A model generated the notes under the pieces. It did no database searches, was not told the origin of the DNA, and worked only from the letters and a program-made list of their open reading frames with translations. The translations under genes were made by a program, and so were the position numbers. This document shows, in pieces, positions 53,521-63,428 of a stretch of DNA of 64,000 bases (its first letter is position 1; every line of letters starts with the position of its first letter). This stretch comes from Flavivirga aquatica (lineage in GTDB: Bacteria > Bacteroidota > Bacteroidia > Flavobacteriales > Flavobacteriaceae). Where the stretch lies: contig NZ_MDJD01000054.1 of NCBI RefSeq assembly GCF_001747085.1, positions 248,001-312,000 of the forward strand. The letters are read 5' to 3'.

Positions 53521-54990
53521 ATGATAAACTCAGTAACGAATACCCAAACAGTAATGAACGCACTAAATAGAGATATGGTAGATACGAATACATATACCGA
53601 AAGAGTGATACAATTTGGAGAAGGTAATTTTTTAAGAGCGTTTGCCAATTGGATGATTCATAAAATGAATAAACAAGCTGGTTTTGATGCTGGTGTGGTA
53701 GCCATTCAACCTATAAATCAAGGGTTAATAAAACTATTAAATGAGCAAGATGGCTTGTACACCCTGTATCTTAATGGTATTAAAAACGGAAAAGCCATTA
53801 GCGAATATGAAGTGATTGATTGTATTCAACGTGGTATTAATCCTTATGAAAATTATAACGACTATTTAATAAATGCTGAAAATCCTGATTTACGCTTTGT
53901 TATTTCTAATACCACCGAAGCAGGAATAGCATATAATGTCAACGATAAATTAGAAAACACACCGCAAAGTAGTTTTCCGGGTAAATTGACATCACTTTTA
54001 TATAAACGCTTCCAATTTTTTGGAGGAGCTTCCGATAAAGGCATGATTATTATTCCATGTGAGCTTATTGATAAAAATGGTTATCATTTAAAACGTATCG
54101 TTTTACAATATGCAGACGATTGGAACTTAGGCAGTGATTTTATAGAATGGATTAACGAAGACAATATATTCTGTAATACACTAGTAGATAGGATTGTTCC
54201 TGGTTATCCTCGAGATAAAATGGAAACTATCACCAAAACATTAGGTTATAAAGATAATTTAGTTGTAGAAGGCGAACAATTTCATTTATGGGTTATAGAA
54301 GGTCCTGAAACTATTAAAGAAGAAATACCTGCAGAAGCCTGTGGTTTAAATATTGTTTTCACAAATAACATGGAACCATACAGGACACGTAAAGTTCGTA
54401 TTTTAAACGGTGCTCATACGTCTTTAGTTCCAGTTGGATATTTATATGGTATTAACCGAGTAAGAGAATCTATAGAAGATCCTGTTGTTGGCGAATTCTT
54501 AAAAGATGCCATTTTTAATGAAATATGTCCTACTCTAGATTTACCAGATGCCGAATTAAACCAATTTGCTAATGATGTTTTAGACCGTTTTAAAAACCCG
54601 TATTTAGAACATGAATTAATAAGTATTTCTTTAAACTCTATTTCAAAATTTAAAACACGTGTTTTACCTTCAATACTAGAATATATTAAAAAGAAAAATG
54701 AGCTCCCAAGCCATTTACTATTTTCATTAGCCTCATTAATAACATTCTACAAAGGGGAAAGAGGCTCTGAATCTATTACTTTAAAAGATGACGAAAAAGT
54801 ATTAAAATTCTTTAAAACACAATGGGAAAACCAAGATACTTCCACTGTCGTTAAAACCACACTATCCAATATAGATTTTTGGGGAATAGATTTAACAACA
54901 TACAAAGGGCTTGAACAAAACGTACTAAAATATCTTGAAGCTATTCAAGAAAAAGGTATGCAAAACGCATTAAAAGATTTTATAAAATAA
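53521..54990 (+). CDS. uxaB: Tagaturonate reductase
   Basis: The start at ATG 53521 (MINSVTNTQTVMNAL) is preferred because an upstream in-frame ATG at 53479 lies inside uxaA. The protein is a mannitol-dehydrogenase-family long-chain dehydrogenase: N-terminal RVIQFGEGNFLRAFANWMI (nucleotide binding) and the catalytic stretch KVRILNGAHTSLVPVGYLYG. It reduces D-tagaturonate to D-altronate with NADH, linking the zinc dehydrogenase product to UxaA. Confidence 0.92.
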   Translation: MINSVTNTQTVMNALNRDMVDTNTYTERVIQFGEGNFLRAFANWMIHKMNKQAGFDAGVVAIQPINQGLIKLLNEQDGLYTLYLNGIKNGKAISEYEVIDCIQRGINPYENYNDYLINAENPDLRFVISNTTEAGIAYNVNDKLENTPQSSFPGKLTSLLYKRFQFFGGASDKGMIIIPCELIDKNGYHLKRIVLQYADDWNLGSDFIEWINEDNIFCNTLVDRIVPGYPRDKMETITKTLGYKDNLVVEGEQFHLWVIEGPETIKEEIPAEACGLNIVFTNNMEPYRTRKVRILNGAHTSLVPVGYLYGINRVRESIEDPVVGEFLKDAIFNEICPTLDLPDAELNQFANDVLDRFKNPYLEHELISISLNSISKFKTRVLPSILEYIKKKNELPSHLLFSLASLITFYKGERGSESITLKDDEKVLKFFKTQWENQDTSTVVKTTLSNIDFWGIDLTTYKGLEQNVLKYLEAIQEKGMQNALKDFIK

Positions 54991-54994
54991 TATT

Positions 54995-55822
54995 ATGATT
55001 ATAGATTCTCATCAACATTTTTGGAATTACGAACCCAAAAAGCATGAATGGATAGACGATGATATGGCTGCTATTCGTCAGGATTTTTTGCCTTCAAATT
55101 TAAAAAAAGTCTATAGTGAAAATGGTATTGATGGCTGTGTAGCTGTTCAAGCAGACCAAACATTGATTGAAACAGACTTTCTATTAGACCTATCCAAACA
55201 ATATGATTTTATAAAAGGTATTGTTGGTTGGGTTGATTTAAGAGGTGATAATATTGATGCTGTTTTAGATAATTACAATCAATTCAATAAAATAAAAGGT
55301 TTCAGACATATAGTGCAAGGTGAACCCGATCATAACTTTTTATTAAGACCTCATTTTTTAAGAGGTATCAAAGCTTTAGAAAAACACAATTTCACCTATG
55401 ATATATTAATCTTCCCCCATCAATTAGGAGCGGCTTTAGAGTTTGTAAGGCATTTTCCTAATCAAAAATTTGTAATAGATCATATTGCTAAGCCTTACAT
55501 TAAAGATGGTTTTTTTGATGGTTGGGCAACACTTATGAAAGAAATAGCAAAACAAGAAAATGTCTATTGTAAGATTTCGGGAATGATTACTGAAGCTGAT
55601 TATAAATCTTGGACCGAAGGTCAATTACACCTATACATGGATTTGGTTTTAAATGCTTTTGGTACAAATCGTATTATGTACGGTTCCGATTGGCCAGTAT
55701 GTTTAGTTGCTGGCACTTATTCTCAAGTAAAAAATTTAGTTACCAATTTTATAGCAAACCTTTCGGTGTCCGAACAAGAATCAATTATGGGAACCAATGC
55801 TATTCAATTTTATAATTTATAA
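54995..55822 (+). CDS. Amidohydrolase, L-fucono/L-galactono-lactonase type (COG3618)
   Basis: The 275-residue TIM-barrel metal hydrolase has DSHQHFWNY (HxH metal site), FVIDHIAKP and the C-terminal YGSDWPV (metal-binding Asp). This is the COG3618 lactonase group that opens L-fucono-, L-galactono- and L-rhamnono-lactones. It lies 4 bases after uxaB and 20 before the SDR gene that would supply its lactone. Cytoplasmic. Confidence 0.85.
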   Translation: MIIDSHQHFWNYEPKKHEWIDDDMAAIRQDFLPSNLKKVYSENGIDGCVAVQADQTLIETDFLLDLSKQYDFIKGIVGWVDLRGDNIDAVLDNYNQFNKIKGFRHIVQGEPDHNFLLRPHFLRGIKALEKHNFTYDILIFPHQLGAALEFVRHFPNQKFVIDHIAKPYIKDGFFDGWATLMKEIAKQENVYCKISGMITEADYKSWTEGQLHLYMDLVLNAFGTNRIMYGSDWPVCLVAGTYSQVKNLVTNFIANLSVSEQESIMGTNAIQFYNL

Positions 55823-55842
55823 CACTATTTAAACAAAATATC

Positions 55843-56634
55843 ATGGACTTAGGATTAAAAGGAAAAGTAGTGGTTATTACAGGAGCTGCTGGTATTAAAG
55901 GAAGTATAGGAGAAACTATTGTACAAACTTTAGCTAATGAAGGTGCAATACCTGTTATTGTATGTCGTAATGATCGTGGGGTTGGATATGAAAAGGAATT
56001 ACAGGAAAGAGGTATTGATGCTGCATTTATTAAAACAGATTTATCAGATTATAAACAAATAGAACAGGCAGCTAAGACTATAGAGAAAAAGTACGGGCGT
56101 GTTGATGCTCTTATAAATAATGTAGGGGTAAATGATGGTGCTGGACTTGATGCCTCTATGGATGATTTTATGTATTCATTGAAACTTAATATGGTAAGCT
56201 TCTTTGCTATGGCGAAGTATTGCTTGCCAATGCTTAAAAAGGTTAAAGGAAACATTTTAAATATTGGCTCTAAAGTAGCTTTAACAGGACAAGGTGGAAC
56301 TTCTGGCTATGCAGCTTCTAAAGGTGGCGTTTTGGGACTAACTAGAGAATGGGCTGTAGATCTTATTAAGTTTGGTATTAGATGTAACGCTATTGTTATT
56401 GCAGAAAGCTGGACGCCTGCTTACGATGCTTGGATAAAAACTTTAGAAAATGGAGATGAAAAACTACAGGATATTGTAAAAAAAATTCCACTAGAAAACA
56501 GAATGACCACGCCTCAAGAAATTGCCAACCAATGCCTTTTTACAATTTCTGAAAAATCATCGCATACCACAGGACAGTTTATTACTGTAGATGGTGGTTA
56601 TGTACATTTAGACAGATCTTTACTAACAGAATAG
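55843..56634 (+). CDS. Short-chain dehydrogenase, likely L-galactose/L-fucose 1-dehydrogenase
   Basis: Classical SDR features are complete: TGAAGIKGSIGE (cofactor), NNVGVN, NIGSKVAL (catalytic Ser), SGYAASKGG (Tyr-x-x-x-Lys) and a C-terminal TGQFITVDGGY. The 263-residue enzyme is placed between the lactonase and the sugar symporter. Oxidation of a free L-sugar at C1 to a lactone is the missing first step of the pathway, and L-fucose dehydrogenases of this family act on L-galactose too. The substrate is inferred. Confidence 0.8.
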   Translation: MDLGLKGKVVVITGAAGIKGSIGETIVQTLANEGAIPVIVCRNDRGVGYEKELQERGIDAAFIKTDLSDYKQIEQAAKTIEKKYGRVDALINNVGVNDGAGLDASMDDFMYSLKLNMVSFFAMAKYCLPMLKKVKGNILNIGSKVALTGQGGTSGYAASKGGVLGLTREWAVDLIKFGIRCNAIVIAESWTPAYDAWIKTLENGDEKLQDIVKKIPLENRMTTPQEIANQCLFTISEKSSHTTGQFITVDGGYVHLDRSLLTE

Positions 56635-56736
56635 CATCATTTGTTATCCTTTTTAATACAGATAACACAGTTTGTAACCTTCACCTTTTAACATTTTAGT
56701 CTTACTATTTTATTAATTAAAAATTTAAAATAAAAT

Positions 56737-58059
56737 ATGAATAAAGCTTCCAAAATTCCAGTAGTAAAAAAAGAATTACTATTTCCTTTTATAATAATAA
56801 CCTCTTTATTCGCTTTGTGGGGTATTGCCAATGATTTAACAAATCCTATGGTTTCTGCATTTAAAAAAGTTATGCCAGAATTATCTAATATGCAAGCATC
56901 TCTAGTACAATTTGCATTTTACTTTGGATATTTCTTTATGGCTCTTCCTGCGGCTTTATTTATTAGAAAATACAGTTATAAATCTGGTATTGTTTTAGGT
57001 TTAATATTGTACGCAACTGGAGCCTTTTTGTTTTACCCTGCTGCGAAATACGAAACTTTCTCTTTTTTCTTAGTATCATTATGGGTTATAACTTGTGGAT
57101 TGGCCTTTTTAGAAACCACATCAAATCCTTTAATTTTAGCTTTAGGAAATAAAGAAACAGCTACGCAACGGTTAAATTTAGCTCAAGCATTTAATCCTAT
57201 TGGGTCACTTATGGGAATGGTAATAGCACAAGTTTTTGTTATTAGTGCATTGAGGTCTGATGATTATACAACTGAAGCTTATGGCGCTTTAACATCTACA
57301 GAATTATCTGCTGTTAGAGAAAACGATTTAAGCATAATTAGTATCCCTTACATTGGTTTAGGTGTATTAGTATTGGTTATTATGTCTATTATTATATTTA
57401 CTAAAATGCCAAAAACAGCGGATGAAGATAAAATGTCTGTCTCTGAATCGTTTAAAAAATTATTTGCAAATAAAAACTATCTACTAGGTGTCTTGGCTCA
57501 AGCATTTTACGTGGGCGCTCAAATTATGTGTTGGACTTATATTTTTCAATATGTAGATAATATAAATGAAACACTTGGTTTAAAACTTACTGCTACTTAT
57601 TTTAATGTGGCCGCAATGATTTCATTTTTAGTAGGACGTTGGATAGGTACTGCTTTAATGCAAACTATCAACCCGTCAAAAATGTTAATGTTATTTGGTA
57701 TTGGGGGCGTAATTTGTTGTGCTGGCGCCATTCTTTTACCTGGTATGTATGGGCTTATTTCTTTAGTTGCTATTTCTGTTTTTATGTCTATAATGTTCCC
57801 AACCATATACGGAATTGCGTTAAAAAACATGGGAGATGAAGCTAAAATTGGTTCTGCTGGTTTAGTAATGGCTATTGTTGGTGGTGCATTAATGCCCGTT
57901 TTGCAAGGAGGCATATTAGATTGGGGAGGTTCTGGTTTTTCAGATGTAAAAGTTTTAGGGTTTATTCCTGAAGTTAATTTTTCTTTTATACTGCCTTTAA
58001 TATGTTTAGCTGTGGTTGCCTTATATGGTTACACAACGTATAAGAAACAAACAAATTAA
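56737..58059 (+). CDS. FucP-type sugar:proton symporter (major facilitator)
   Basis: The 440-residue protein has twelve predicted transmembrane helices and the FucP signature segments: LWGIANDLTNPMVSAFKK, FYFGYFFMALPAALFIRK and LAFLETTSNPLILALG, followed by RLNLAQAFNPIGS. Such carriers import L-fucose, L-galactose and related sugars across the inner membrane. It is in the catabolic operon after the SDR gene and before the mutarotase gene. Confidence 0.88.
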   Translation: MNKASKIPVVKKELLFPFIIITSLFALWGIANDLTNPMVSAFKKVMPELSNMQASLVQFAFYFGYFFMALPAALFIRKYSYKSGIVLGLILYATGAFLFYPAAKYETFSFFLVSLWVITCGLAFLETTSNPLILALGNKETATQRLNLAQAFNPIGSLMGMVIAQVFVISALRSDDYTTEAYGALTSTELSAVRENDLSIISIPYIGLGVLVLVIMSIIIFTKMPKTADEDKMSVSESFKKLFANKNYLLGVLAQAFYVGAQIMCWTYIFQYVDNINETLGLKLTATYFNVAAMISFLVGRWIGTALMQTINPSKMLMLFGIGGVICCAGAILLPGMYGLISLVAISVFMSIMFPTIYGIALKNMGDEAKIGSAGLVMAIVGGALMPVLQGGILDWGGSGFSDVKVLGFIPEVNFSFILPLICLAVVALYGYTTYKKQTN

Positions 58060-58074
58060 ACGAAAAATTTAGTT

Positions 58075-58416
58075 ATGAGTATAAAAAGATACTGCTATGC
58101 ATGTGATTTAAAAAACGATTCTAAATTAATTGCAGAATATAAAGCCTACCATGCTGCAGGAAATGCATGGCCAGAAATTACTAAAAGTATAAAAGATGCT
58201 GGTATTGTAGATATGGAGATCTATTTAACGGGAAACAGAATGTTTATGATTATGGAGGTTGATGACACCTTTAATCCTGTTAAAAAAGCCGAAATGGACG
58301 CTAACAACCCAAAGGTTCAAGAATGGGAAAATTTAATGTGGAATTACCAACAAGAGCTACCATGGGCTAAAGATGGAGAAAAATGGATTTCCCTTGAGCA
58401 AGTTTTTAAGTTATAA
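58075..58416 (+). CDS. L-rhamnose/L-fucose mutarotase-type protein (RhaM fold)
   Basis: The 113-residue product matches the RhaM/L-fucose mutarotase family: KRYCYACDLKNDSKLIAEYK, the active-site His in YHAAGNAWPEI, and YLTGNRMFMIMEVDD. It interconverts alpha and beta anomers of an L-6-deoxyhexose or, by inference here, L-galactose, feeding the C1 dehydrogenase. Last gene of the operon; a GH16 relic on the other strand follows. Confidence 0.88.
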   Translation: MSIKRYCYACDLKNDSKLIAEYKAYHAAGNAWPEITKSIKDAGIVDMEIYLTGNRMFMIMEVDDTFNPVKKAEMDANNPKVQEWENLMWNYQQELPWAKDGEKWISLEQVFKL

Positions 58417-58522
58417 ACTTAATTTATATAGAGTGACTAATTCATGTCGAACTGGGTACTATTGTCTAAATTATATGTTTTGAAAACCAAAGATATAGAC
58501 TGTACTCAGTTTAACATTTTAA

Positions 58523-59055
58523 TTAAACATTTTCTTCTTTAGTATCAAGTTTTAATATAAATACTATTACTTCTCTTTTTCAATTGGTTGTAAAATCAAA
58601 CTTATCTTTTTGTTTACCAACAACCTCAACAATGTCTAACTCTTGGACTTCAAATGGGCACGTTTTTATGTCTGGTTTATTTTTAAGCCAAAATGTTGAA
58701 GATATCGTAATACTTGATGCCTCATTCGTGTTTTATAATATCCATAAAATGTATTTTTAGCTACAGAAGCAACTGCTACTCCTGCAATATTATACTTTTT
58801 ATCTCCTTTTAATACCGAGTTTTTTATTTGCAAATTTCCATATTTAACAGATAGCTAATATGCTCTAATTGTAGCTAGCGCACTACCATGTTTCCAATAT
58901 GGTGATCTTTCGTACCATTTTTTCTTATTCAATTCCTTGCCTTTAAACTCCTCTGAAAAATTCTCATTTTTCACCTATTTAAACCCTTTTGATGGTTCTG
59001 GAGTTTGGGCATAAAAAAAAGTAACTAGATATATTATATATAAAATAAATTTCAT
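58523..59055 (-). pseudogene. Decayed GH16 glycoside hydrolase (agarase/porphyranase/carrageenase-like)
   Basis: On the minus strand from ATG 59055 the product reads a signal peptide (KFILYIIYLVTFFYAQ), then FSEEFKGKELNKKKWYERSP, GNLQIKNSV and TFYGYYKTRM, interrupted by two in-frame TAG codons. A frameshift follows, after which KNKPDIKTCPFEVQELDIVE continues. ELDIVE (58625-58642) is the GH16 catalytic motif ExDxxE. The reading is lost soon after, so only the N-terminal ~170 residues remain. It lies 9 bases downstream of the GH3 gene on the same strand. Confidence 0.8.
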
Positions 59056-59064
59056 TGTTAATTA

Positions 59065-61278
59065 TTAAAATTCAATACTCGTTTTAATAAATTTAGAAGC
59101 TCCCAAATCTATACTTCTTTGTGACGGCAAGGAGCTTGAAATGTAAATATTATAGACTCCATCTCTTATAATAGTTTTACCATTCTTATTAAATTGATTA
59201 AAGGATGCCTTATTTAATTTAAAAGAAATCGTTTGAGTTTCTTTAGGGTTTAATTGTATTCTTTTAAAAGACTTTAAATCAAAAATAGGATCTACTTTAC
59301 CTGCAAGAGGCGAACTTATATATAGTTGCACAACTTCTTCTGAAATAACATCACTTGTATTAGTAATATCTACAGTAACCGTATAATCTGAATCTATTTT
59401 TAAATTTTTGTATTCGAAAGACGCATAGGATAAACCAAACCCGAATGGATATAATGGTTCTTGGCTCATATATTTATAGGTTCTTCCTGCCATATTATAA
59501 TCTTCATAAGGTGGTAATTGCTCAATAGATTTTGGAAATGTAATAGGTAATTTGCCTGAAGGGGAAACATCTCCAAATAAAACATCTGCAACCGCATTAC
59601 CGCCTTCTTCTCCAGGATACCAAACAAATACAACAGCATCAACTAAGTCATGAAGTTCTGGTATTGCAATAGGACTTCCTCCTGTTAAAACTAATATTAA
59701 AGGTTTATCACCTTTTCTTCTTATTTTTTTAATGAAATCAATTTGATTTTGAGGTAATTTTAAACGTGTTCTATCCCCTTTATCACCAGATGCTAAGGCT
59801 TCTCCTTCTTCGCCTTCCATTAAACCTGATATACCCATAACCGCAATACATGCATCTGCAGATGCCGCTTCTCCAGTAGTCCAATCTATTGGGTTTACAT
59901 TTTTCTGATATGGTAGTACTCCCGATTTGTAATTAATAGTGGTGCCAGGACTCACTTTACTTACGATACCATCTAAAATTGTCTGCGTACTACTAGTAAG
60001 CCCATAATAATTCCCTAACAAAACTTCTTCGCTCGAAGCACTAGGTCCTGTTATATAAAGGTTTCTAATATCTTTTTTAAGAGGAAGGATATTGTTTTTA
60101 TTTTTCAATAATACAATAGATTTTTGTGCAACTTCTTTAGCTAATTGTCTATGTTTTTTAGAATCCACAACCTCCGATGTTATAGCATCATATGGGTTTG
60201 TTCCTATAGGATCGAACAGCCCTAATTTGAAACGGGTTATAAAACTTTCTTTTAACCGCTCATCTATAAGTTCTTCTGTGATTAGTTTTTGATTTAAAGC
60301 TTTCTTTAATGTTTTATAAACATTTCCGCAGTTAATTGTGGTTCCACTTTTTAAGGCTAATGCTGCAGATTCTTCTGGTGTGTTTGTTACTTTATGAAAT
60401 TTATGAAAATCACTAATGGCTCCACAATCTGACACAATATATCCTTTAAAGCCCCAATCGTCTCTTAATATATCTTGCAATAAATAAGGACTTCCACAAC
60501 AAGGTGCTCCTAAAGTTCTATTATAGGCTCCCATAACACCTTCTACTTTAGCTTCTTTTACCAAGGCTTCAAAAGCTGGTAAATATGTTTCAAATAAATC
60601 CTTTTTATTAACTACAGCATTAAATTCATGACGAAACTCTTCGGGACCACTATGTACTGCATAATGCTTAGCACAGGCCGCAGCTTTTATATATTTAGGA
60701 TCATTACCTTGTAATCCTTTTACAAAGGCAACGCCTATTCTACTTGTTAAAAAGGGATCTTCTCCATAGGTTTCTTGACCTCGTCCCCAACGGGCATCTC
60801 TAAAAATATTAATATTAGGAGACCAAAATGTTAAACCTGCAAATTTGCTTCTATTGCCTATTTTTATGGCTTCGTTATATTTTGCTCTGGCTTCGTTTGA
60901 TATGGCTGTTGCTACACGCTCTATAAGAGCATCATCAAAAGTTGCTCCAAATGCTATAGCCTGCGGAAATACTGTGGCTCTTCCGTTTCTAGCTACACCA
61001 TGTAATGCCTCATTCCACCAGTTATATTCTGGAATATCTAATCTTTCAATAGCTGGACAAACATCGAGTAATTGTGAAGCTTTTTCTTCTAATGTCAATT
61101 CAAAAATTAACAAATCAATACGTTTTTCGTTGGTAAGCGCTGCGTTCTGCCATTCAAATTTTGGCTTAACTTCTTTTTTTTCAACAGTGATAATCTCCTT
61201 ATTATCGGTCTTGCATGAATAACAAATTATCAAAATTAATATTAGAAGACTTTGTTTATTTAAAATTTTTAAAATCAT
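59065..61278 (-). CDS. GH3 beta-glycosidase, lipoprotein
   Basis: The 737-residue product has a lipoprotein signal (LILILIICYSC), then the GH3 barrel: WWNEALHGVARNG.ATVFPQ-type start, KHYAVHSGPE, and the nucleophile in YIVSDCGAISDF (Asp near residue 283). The second alpha/beta domain (LMEGEEGEALASGDKGDR) and a fibronectin-III-like C-terminal domain with PLYPFGFGLSYASFEY complete the enzyme. Sequence style is that of beta-xylosidase/beta-glucosidase GH3 enzymes. Likely periplasmic, trimming oligosaccharides imported by the Sus complex. Substrate not determined. Confidence 0.92.
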   Translation of the reverse strand: MILKILNKQSLLILILIICYSCKTDNKEIITVEKKEVKPKFEWQNAALTNEKRIDLLIFELTLEEKASQLLDVCPAIERLDIPEYNWWNEALHGVARNGRATVFPQAIAFGATFDDALIERVATAISNEARAKYNEAIKIGNRSKFAGLTFWSPNINIFRDARWGRGQETYGEDPFLTSRIGVAFVKGLQGNDPKYIKAAACAKHYAVHSGPEEFRHEFNAVVNKKDLFETYLPAFEALVKEAKVEGVMGAYNRTLGAPCCGSPYLLQDILRDDWGFKGYIVSDCGAISDFHKFHKVTNTPEESAALALKSGTTINCGNVYKTLKKALNQKLITEELIDERLKESFITRFKLGLFDPIGTNPYDAITSEVVDSKKHRQLAKEVAQKSIVLLKNKNNILPLKKDIRNLYITGPSASSEEVLLGNYYGLTSSTQTILDGIVSKVSPGTTINYKSGVLPYQKNVNPIDWTTGEAASADACIAVMGISGLMEGEEGEALASGDKGDRTRLKLPQNQIDFIKKIRRKGDKPLILVLTGGSPIAIPELHDLVDAVVFVWYPGEEGGNAVADVLFGDVSPSGKLPITFPKSIEQLPPYEDYNMAGRTYKYMSQEPLYPFGFGLSYASFEYKNLKIDSDYTVTVDITNTSDVISEEVVQLYISSPLAGKVDPIFDLKSFKRIQLNPKETQTISFKLNKASFNQFNKNGKTIIRDGVYNIYISSSLPSQRSIDLGASKFIKTSIEF

Positions 61279-61402
61279 ATTACAACGGCGTTATAGTTTT
61301 TAGAAAGAGAAAATATATGTATCAGTTAATAAATATTCCATGTAAAACCCGTAAATTATATTACAGGGTTCTTCATAATGATTATTCTTAAAAATTATTT
61401 AA

Positions 61403-63403
61403 TTAAGGTCTCTCTTCCTTTTCTGCAATAATCATATCATCATAATAAAATTTACTAATTCCTAGTGGAATTGGTTGTAACCTAATTGGAAAATTACCTG
61501 TTGTCCCTTGAACAAATTCAGCTATAATCACATCTTCCCATACACCAACAGTAGCACCAGTATAAAATTTATTAGGAAGCAAAGTGCTTCCAATGTATGG
61601 TTTAGCAAAAGTTGTAGTATGTTCTGGAAAGATATATTGTTTAGCCGTCCAAACATATGTTTTTCCTGCTTCGAACAAATAAGTTGCTGAGGTTCCTGTA
61701 GATCTAAGGTCTGGTTTGTTACCTTCTGGAGCTTCTACAAACGCTACTGTACCTATATCTGGTGTATTAGGTGTTGTTGGCGTAACAAAAGTTATAGAAG
61801 ATGTTCCGTTTCCTGAATTCATCCATATTAAAGGGTCATCAAAACTTCCAGCTCCATTTAAAATATCACCATTATCCATTATCACTGGTGTTGCTGCTAA
61901 TATAGCAATAGCACCTCCTCCTATGGATCTTATAGGCCCCGAACCATCATGAGAAATTGTAATAACATCTGGTCGATAAATTTTATCTACTAATGTTATG
62001 TTTAACTTCTTATTATCTGTATCTAAATTAACAGCAGATATCGCAAAATTAATACCATTAACTAATACTTGAAAACCTTCTGTACTATCTCCAATTGCAA
62101 ATGTTTCTGCATCAAAACGAAAGTCAAAAGGTACTTGTATAGTCTCATCCCTTAACTCTATAATATTACCATTTAAATTAACTGGTGTTGGTACATTTAC
62201 TTTAATTGGAACATCTGTAAAGGCTTCCAATGGACGTTCGTCTAATGATCTTAAATTTGAATTAGCACCATCATAAGAAACTGTAACTGTTTTAGTCACA
62301 TCCAATGGCTCTAAAGGTGTTTCTAAATTCAAGAACAATGCTCCAGTTATTTTTTTATTAGCGTCTAAAACATTGGTTATAGTTACAGATGCAATAGGTA
62401 TAGATGATCCATCAATTTTAACAGTGAAATTTCCTCGTAAATTATCCGATAATTGTTCAAACCTTGAACTAAATGGTATTACAATACGATCATCATCCAA
62501 CTCTAATACATTTCCAATTTGCACAAATGGTTCATCTAACGCTGTTATATTGAAAACAAAAGGCATTTCGTATGTTTCATCATCTGCTCCTATCTCTTCT
62601 GTTTTTAATCTTTTAGAAATTAATCGTCCTTTAAAAGTACCTATGCTCCTATTGAAAGCAATGGTATCAATAGTTGTCGTTTCATTAGAGTTGTAGATAT
62701 TTTTTTCGTCGGCTTCATTTTCTTCAATAGTATGAATTTGCCATACTGTATTTGTTGGTCTTGCTGTATTATTTGGTATATCACGACTTAAATCTTCAAA
62801 AATTAACTCATCTCCAAATTTTAAGTTTATAACATCTAAATTTTTAAAATCTATAATGTTTTTATCAAGATCTCGAATCTGCATATCTGCAACAATGGTA
62901 TCATATACATCAACAACAACCTCATATTCGTATATCCATTTATCACCTTCTTTTCTGGTACGCGTTGTGTCTATTATAATCTCTTCTTTTACTGGATCCC
63001 AACCTGTAGGTAATGCAAATTCTGCATAGGAATCAAACTCATTGTAGAGTTTAATTTTGGTAAGTGTATCTCCTTTTTTAAACAAGACATGTACGGTTCT
63101 ATCTGTTGAAACAGTTTCACCTGGATTAATAATATAGTTGTCATAATTTTCCAAATCATTTGGGACAGGACCTTTTAAAAAGAAAGCCCCTTCTGGAATA
63201 TGCCATTCATGTTTTGTATATCCGTTTGATAAATCTGAAAACGAAGCAAAATTATTAACTTCAGATAGCATTAGTTCTGTACCAAAATTTGTTGTAAACG
63301 CCACGTCTATAAAAGAGTTTGGAGCAACGTATTCATCATCTTCGCAACTAACAACAATTAGCAACAAGAGAAAAAGATTGGCTATATTTTTTATATTTTT
63401 CAT
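61403..63403 (-). CDS. Surface lipoprotein in SusE/SusF position (putative glycan-binding)
   Basis: The 666-residue product has a lipoprotein signal (ANLFLLLLIVVSC) followed by EDDEYVAP, an acidic stretch that resembles a Bacteroidota lipoprotein surface-export signal. A PKD/Ig-like start (FSDLSNGYTKHEWHIPEG), then two SwmB-like repeats (GNVLELDDDRIVIPF and GNIIELRDETIQVPF, each ending TVSYDG/TISHDG…RSLD/RSIG) and a C-terminal jelly-roll-like domain (SATYLFEAGKTYVWTAKQ…KFYYDDMIIAE) suggest carbohydrate binding. It lies directly after SusD on the same strand. Confidence 0.75.
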   Translation of the reverse strand: MKNIKNIANLFLLLLIVVSCEDDEYVAPNSFIDVAFTTNFGTELMLSEVNNFASFSDLSNGYTKHEWHIPEGAFFLKGPVPNDLENYDNYIINPGETVSTDRTVHVLFKKGDTLTKIKLYNEFDSYAEFALPTGWDPVKEEIIIDTTRTRKEGDKWIYEYEVVVDVYDTIVADMQIRDLDKNIIDFKNLDVINLKFGDELIFEDLSRDIPNNTARPTNTVWQIHTIEENEADEKNIYNSNETTTIDTIAFNRSIGTFKGRLISKRLKTEEIGADDETYEMPFVFNITALDEPFVQIGNVLELDDDRIVIPFSSRFEQLSDNLRGNFTVKIDGSSIPIASVTITNVLDANKKITGALFLNLETPLEPLDVTKTVTVSYDGANSNLRSLDERPLEAFTDVPIKVNVPTPVNLNGNIIELRDETIQVPFDFRFDAETFAIGDSTEGFQVLVNGINFAISAVNLDTDNKKLNITLVDKIYRPDVITISHDGSGPIRSIGGGAIAILAATPVIMDNGDILNGAGSFDDPLIWMNSGNGTSSITFVTPTTPNTPDIGTVAFVEAPEGNKPDLRSTGTSATYLFEAGKTYVWTAKQYIFPEHTTTFAKPYIGSTLLPNKFYTGATVGVWEDVIIAEFVQGTTGNFPIRLQPIPLGISKFYYDDMIIAEKEERP

Positions 63404-63428
63404 TTTTTTAAATTTTTCGTTAATCTTG

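Noticed and set aside
50833-54990. Galacturonate (pectin) catabolism based on uxaA and uxaB
   Set aside because: No uronate isomerase or pectinase is nearby; the SDR, lactonase, FucP-type carrier and mutarotase point to a neutral L-sugar instead.
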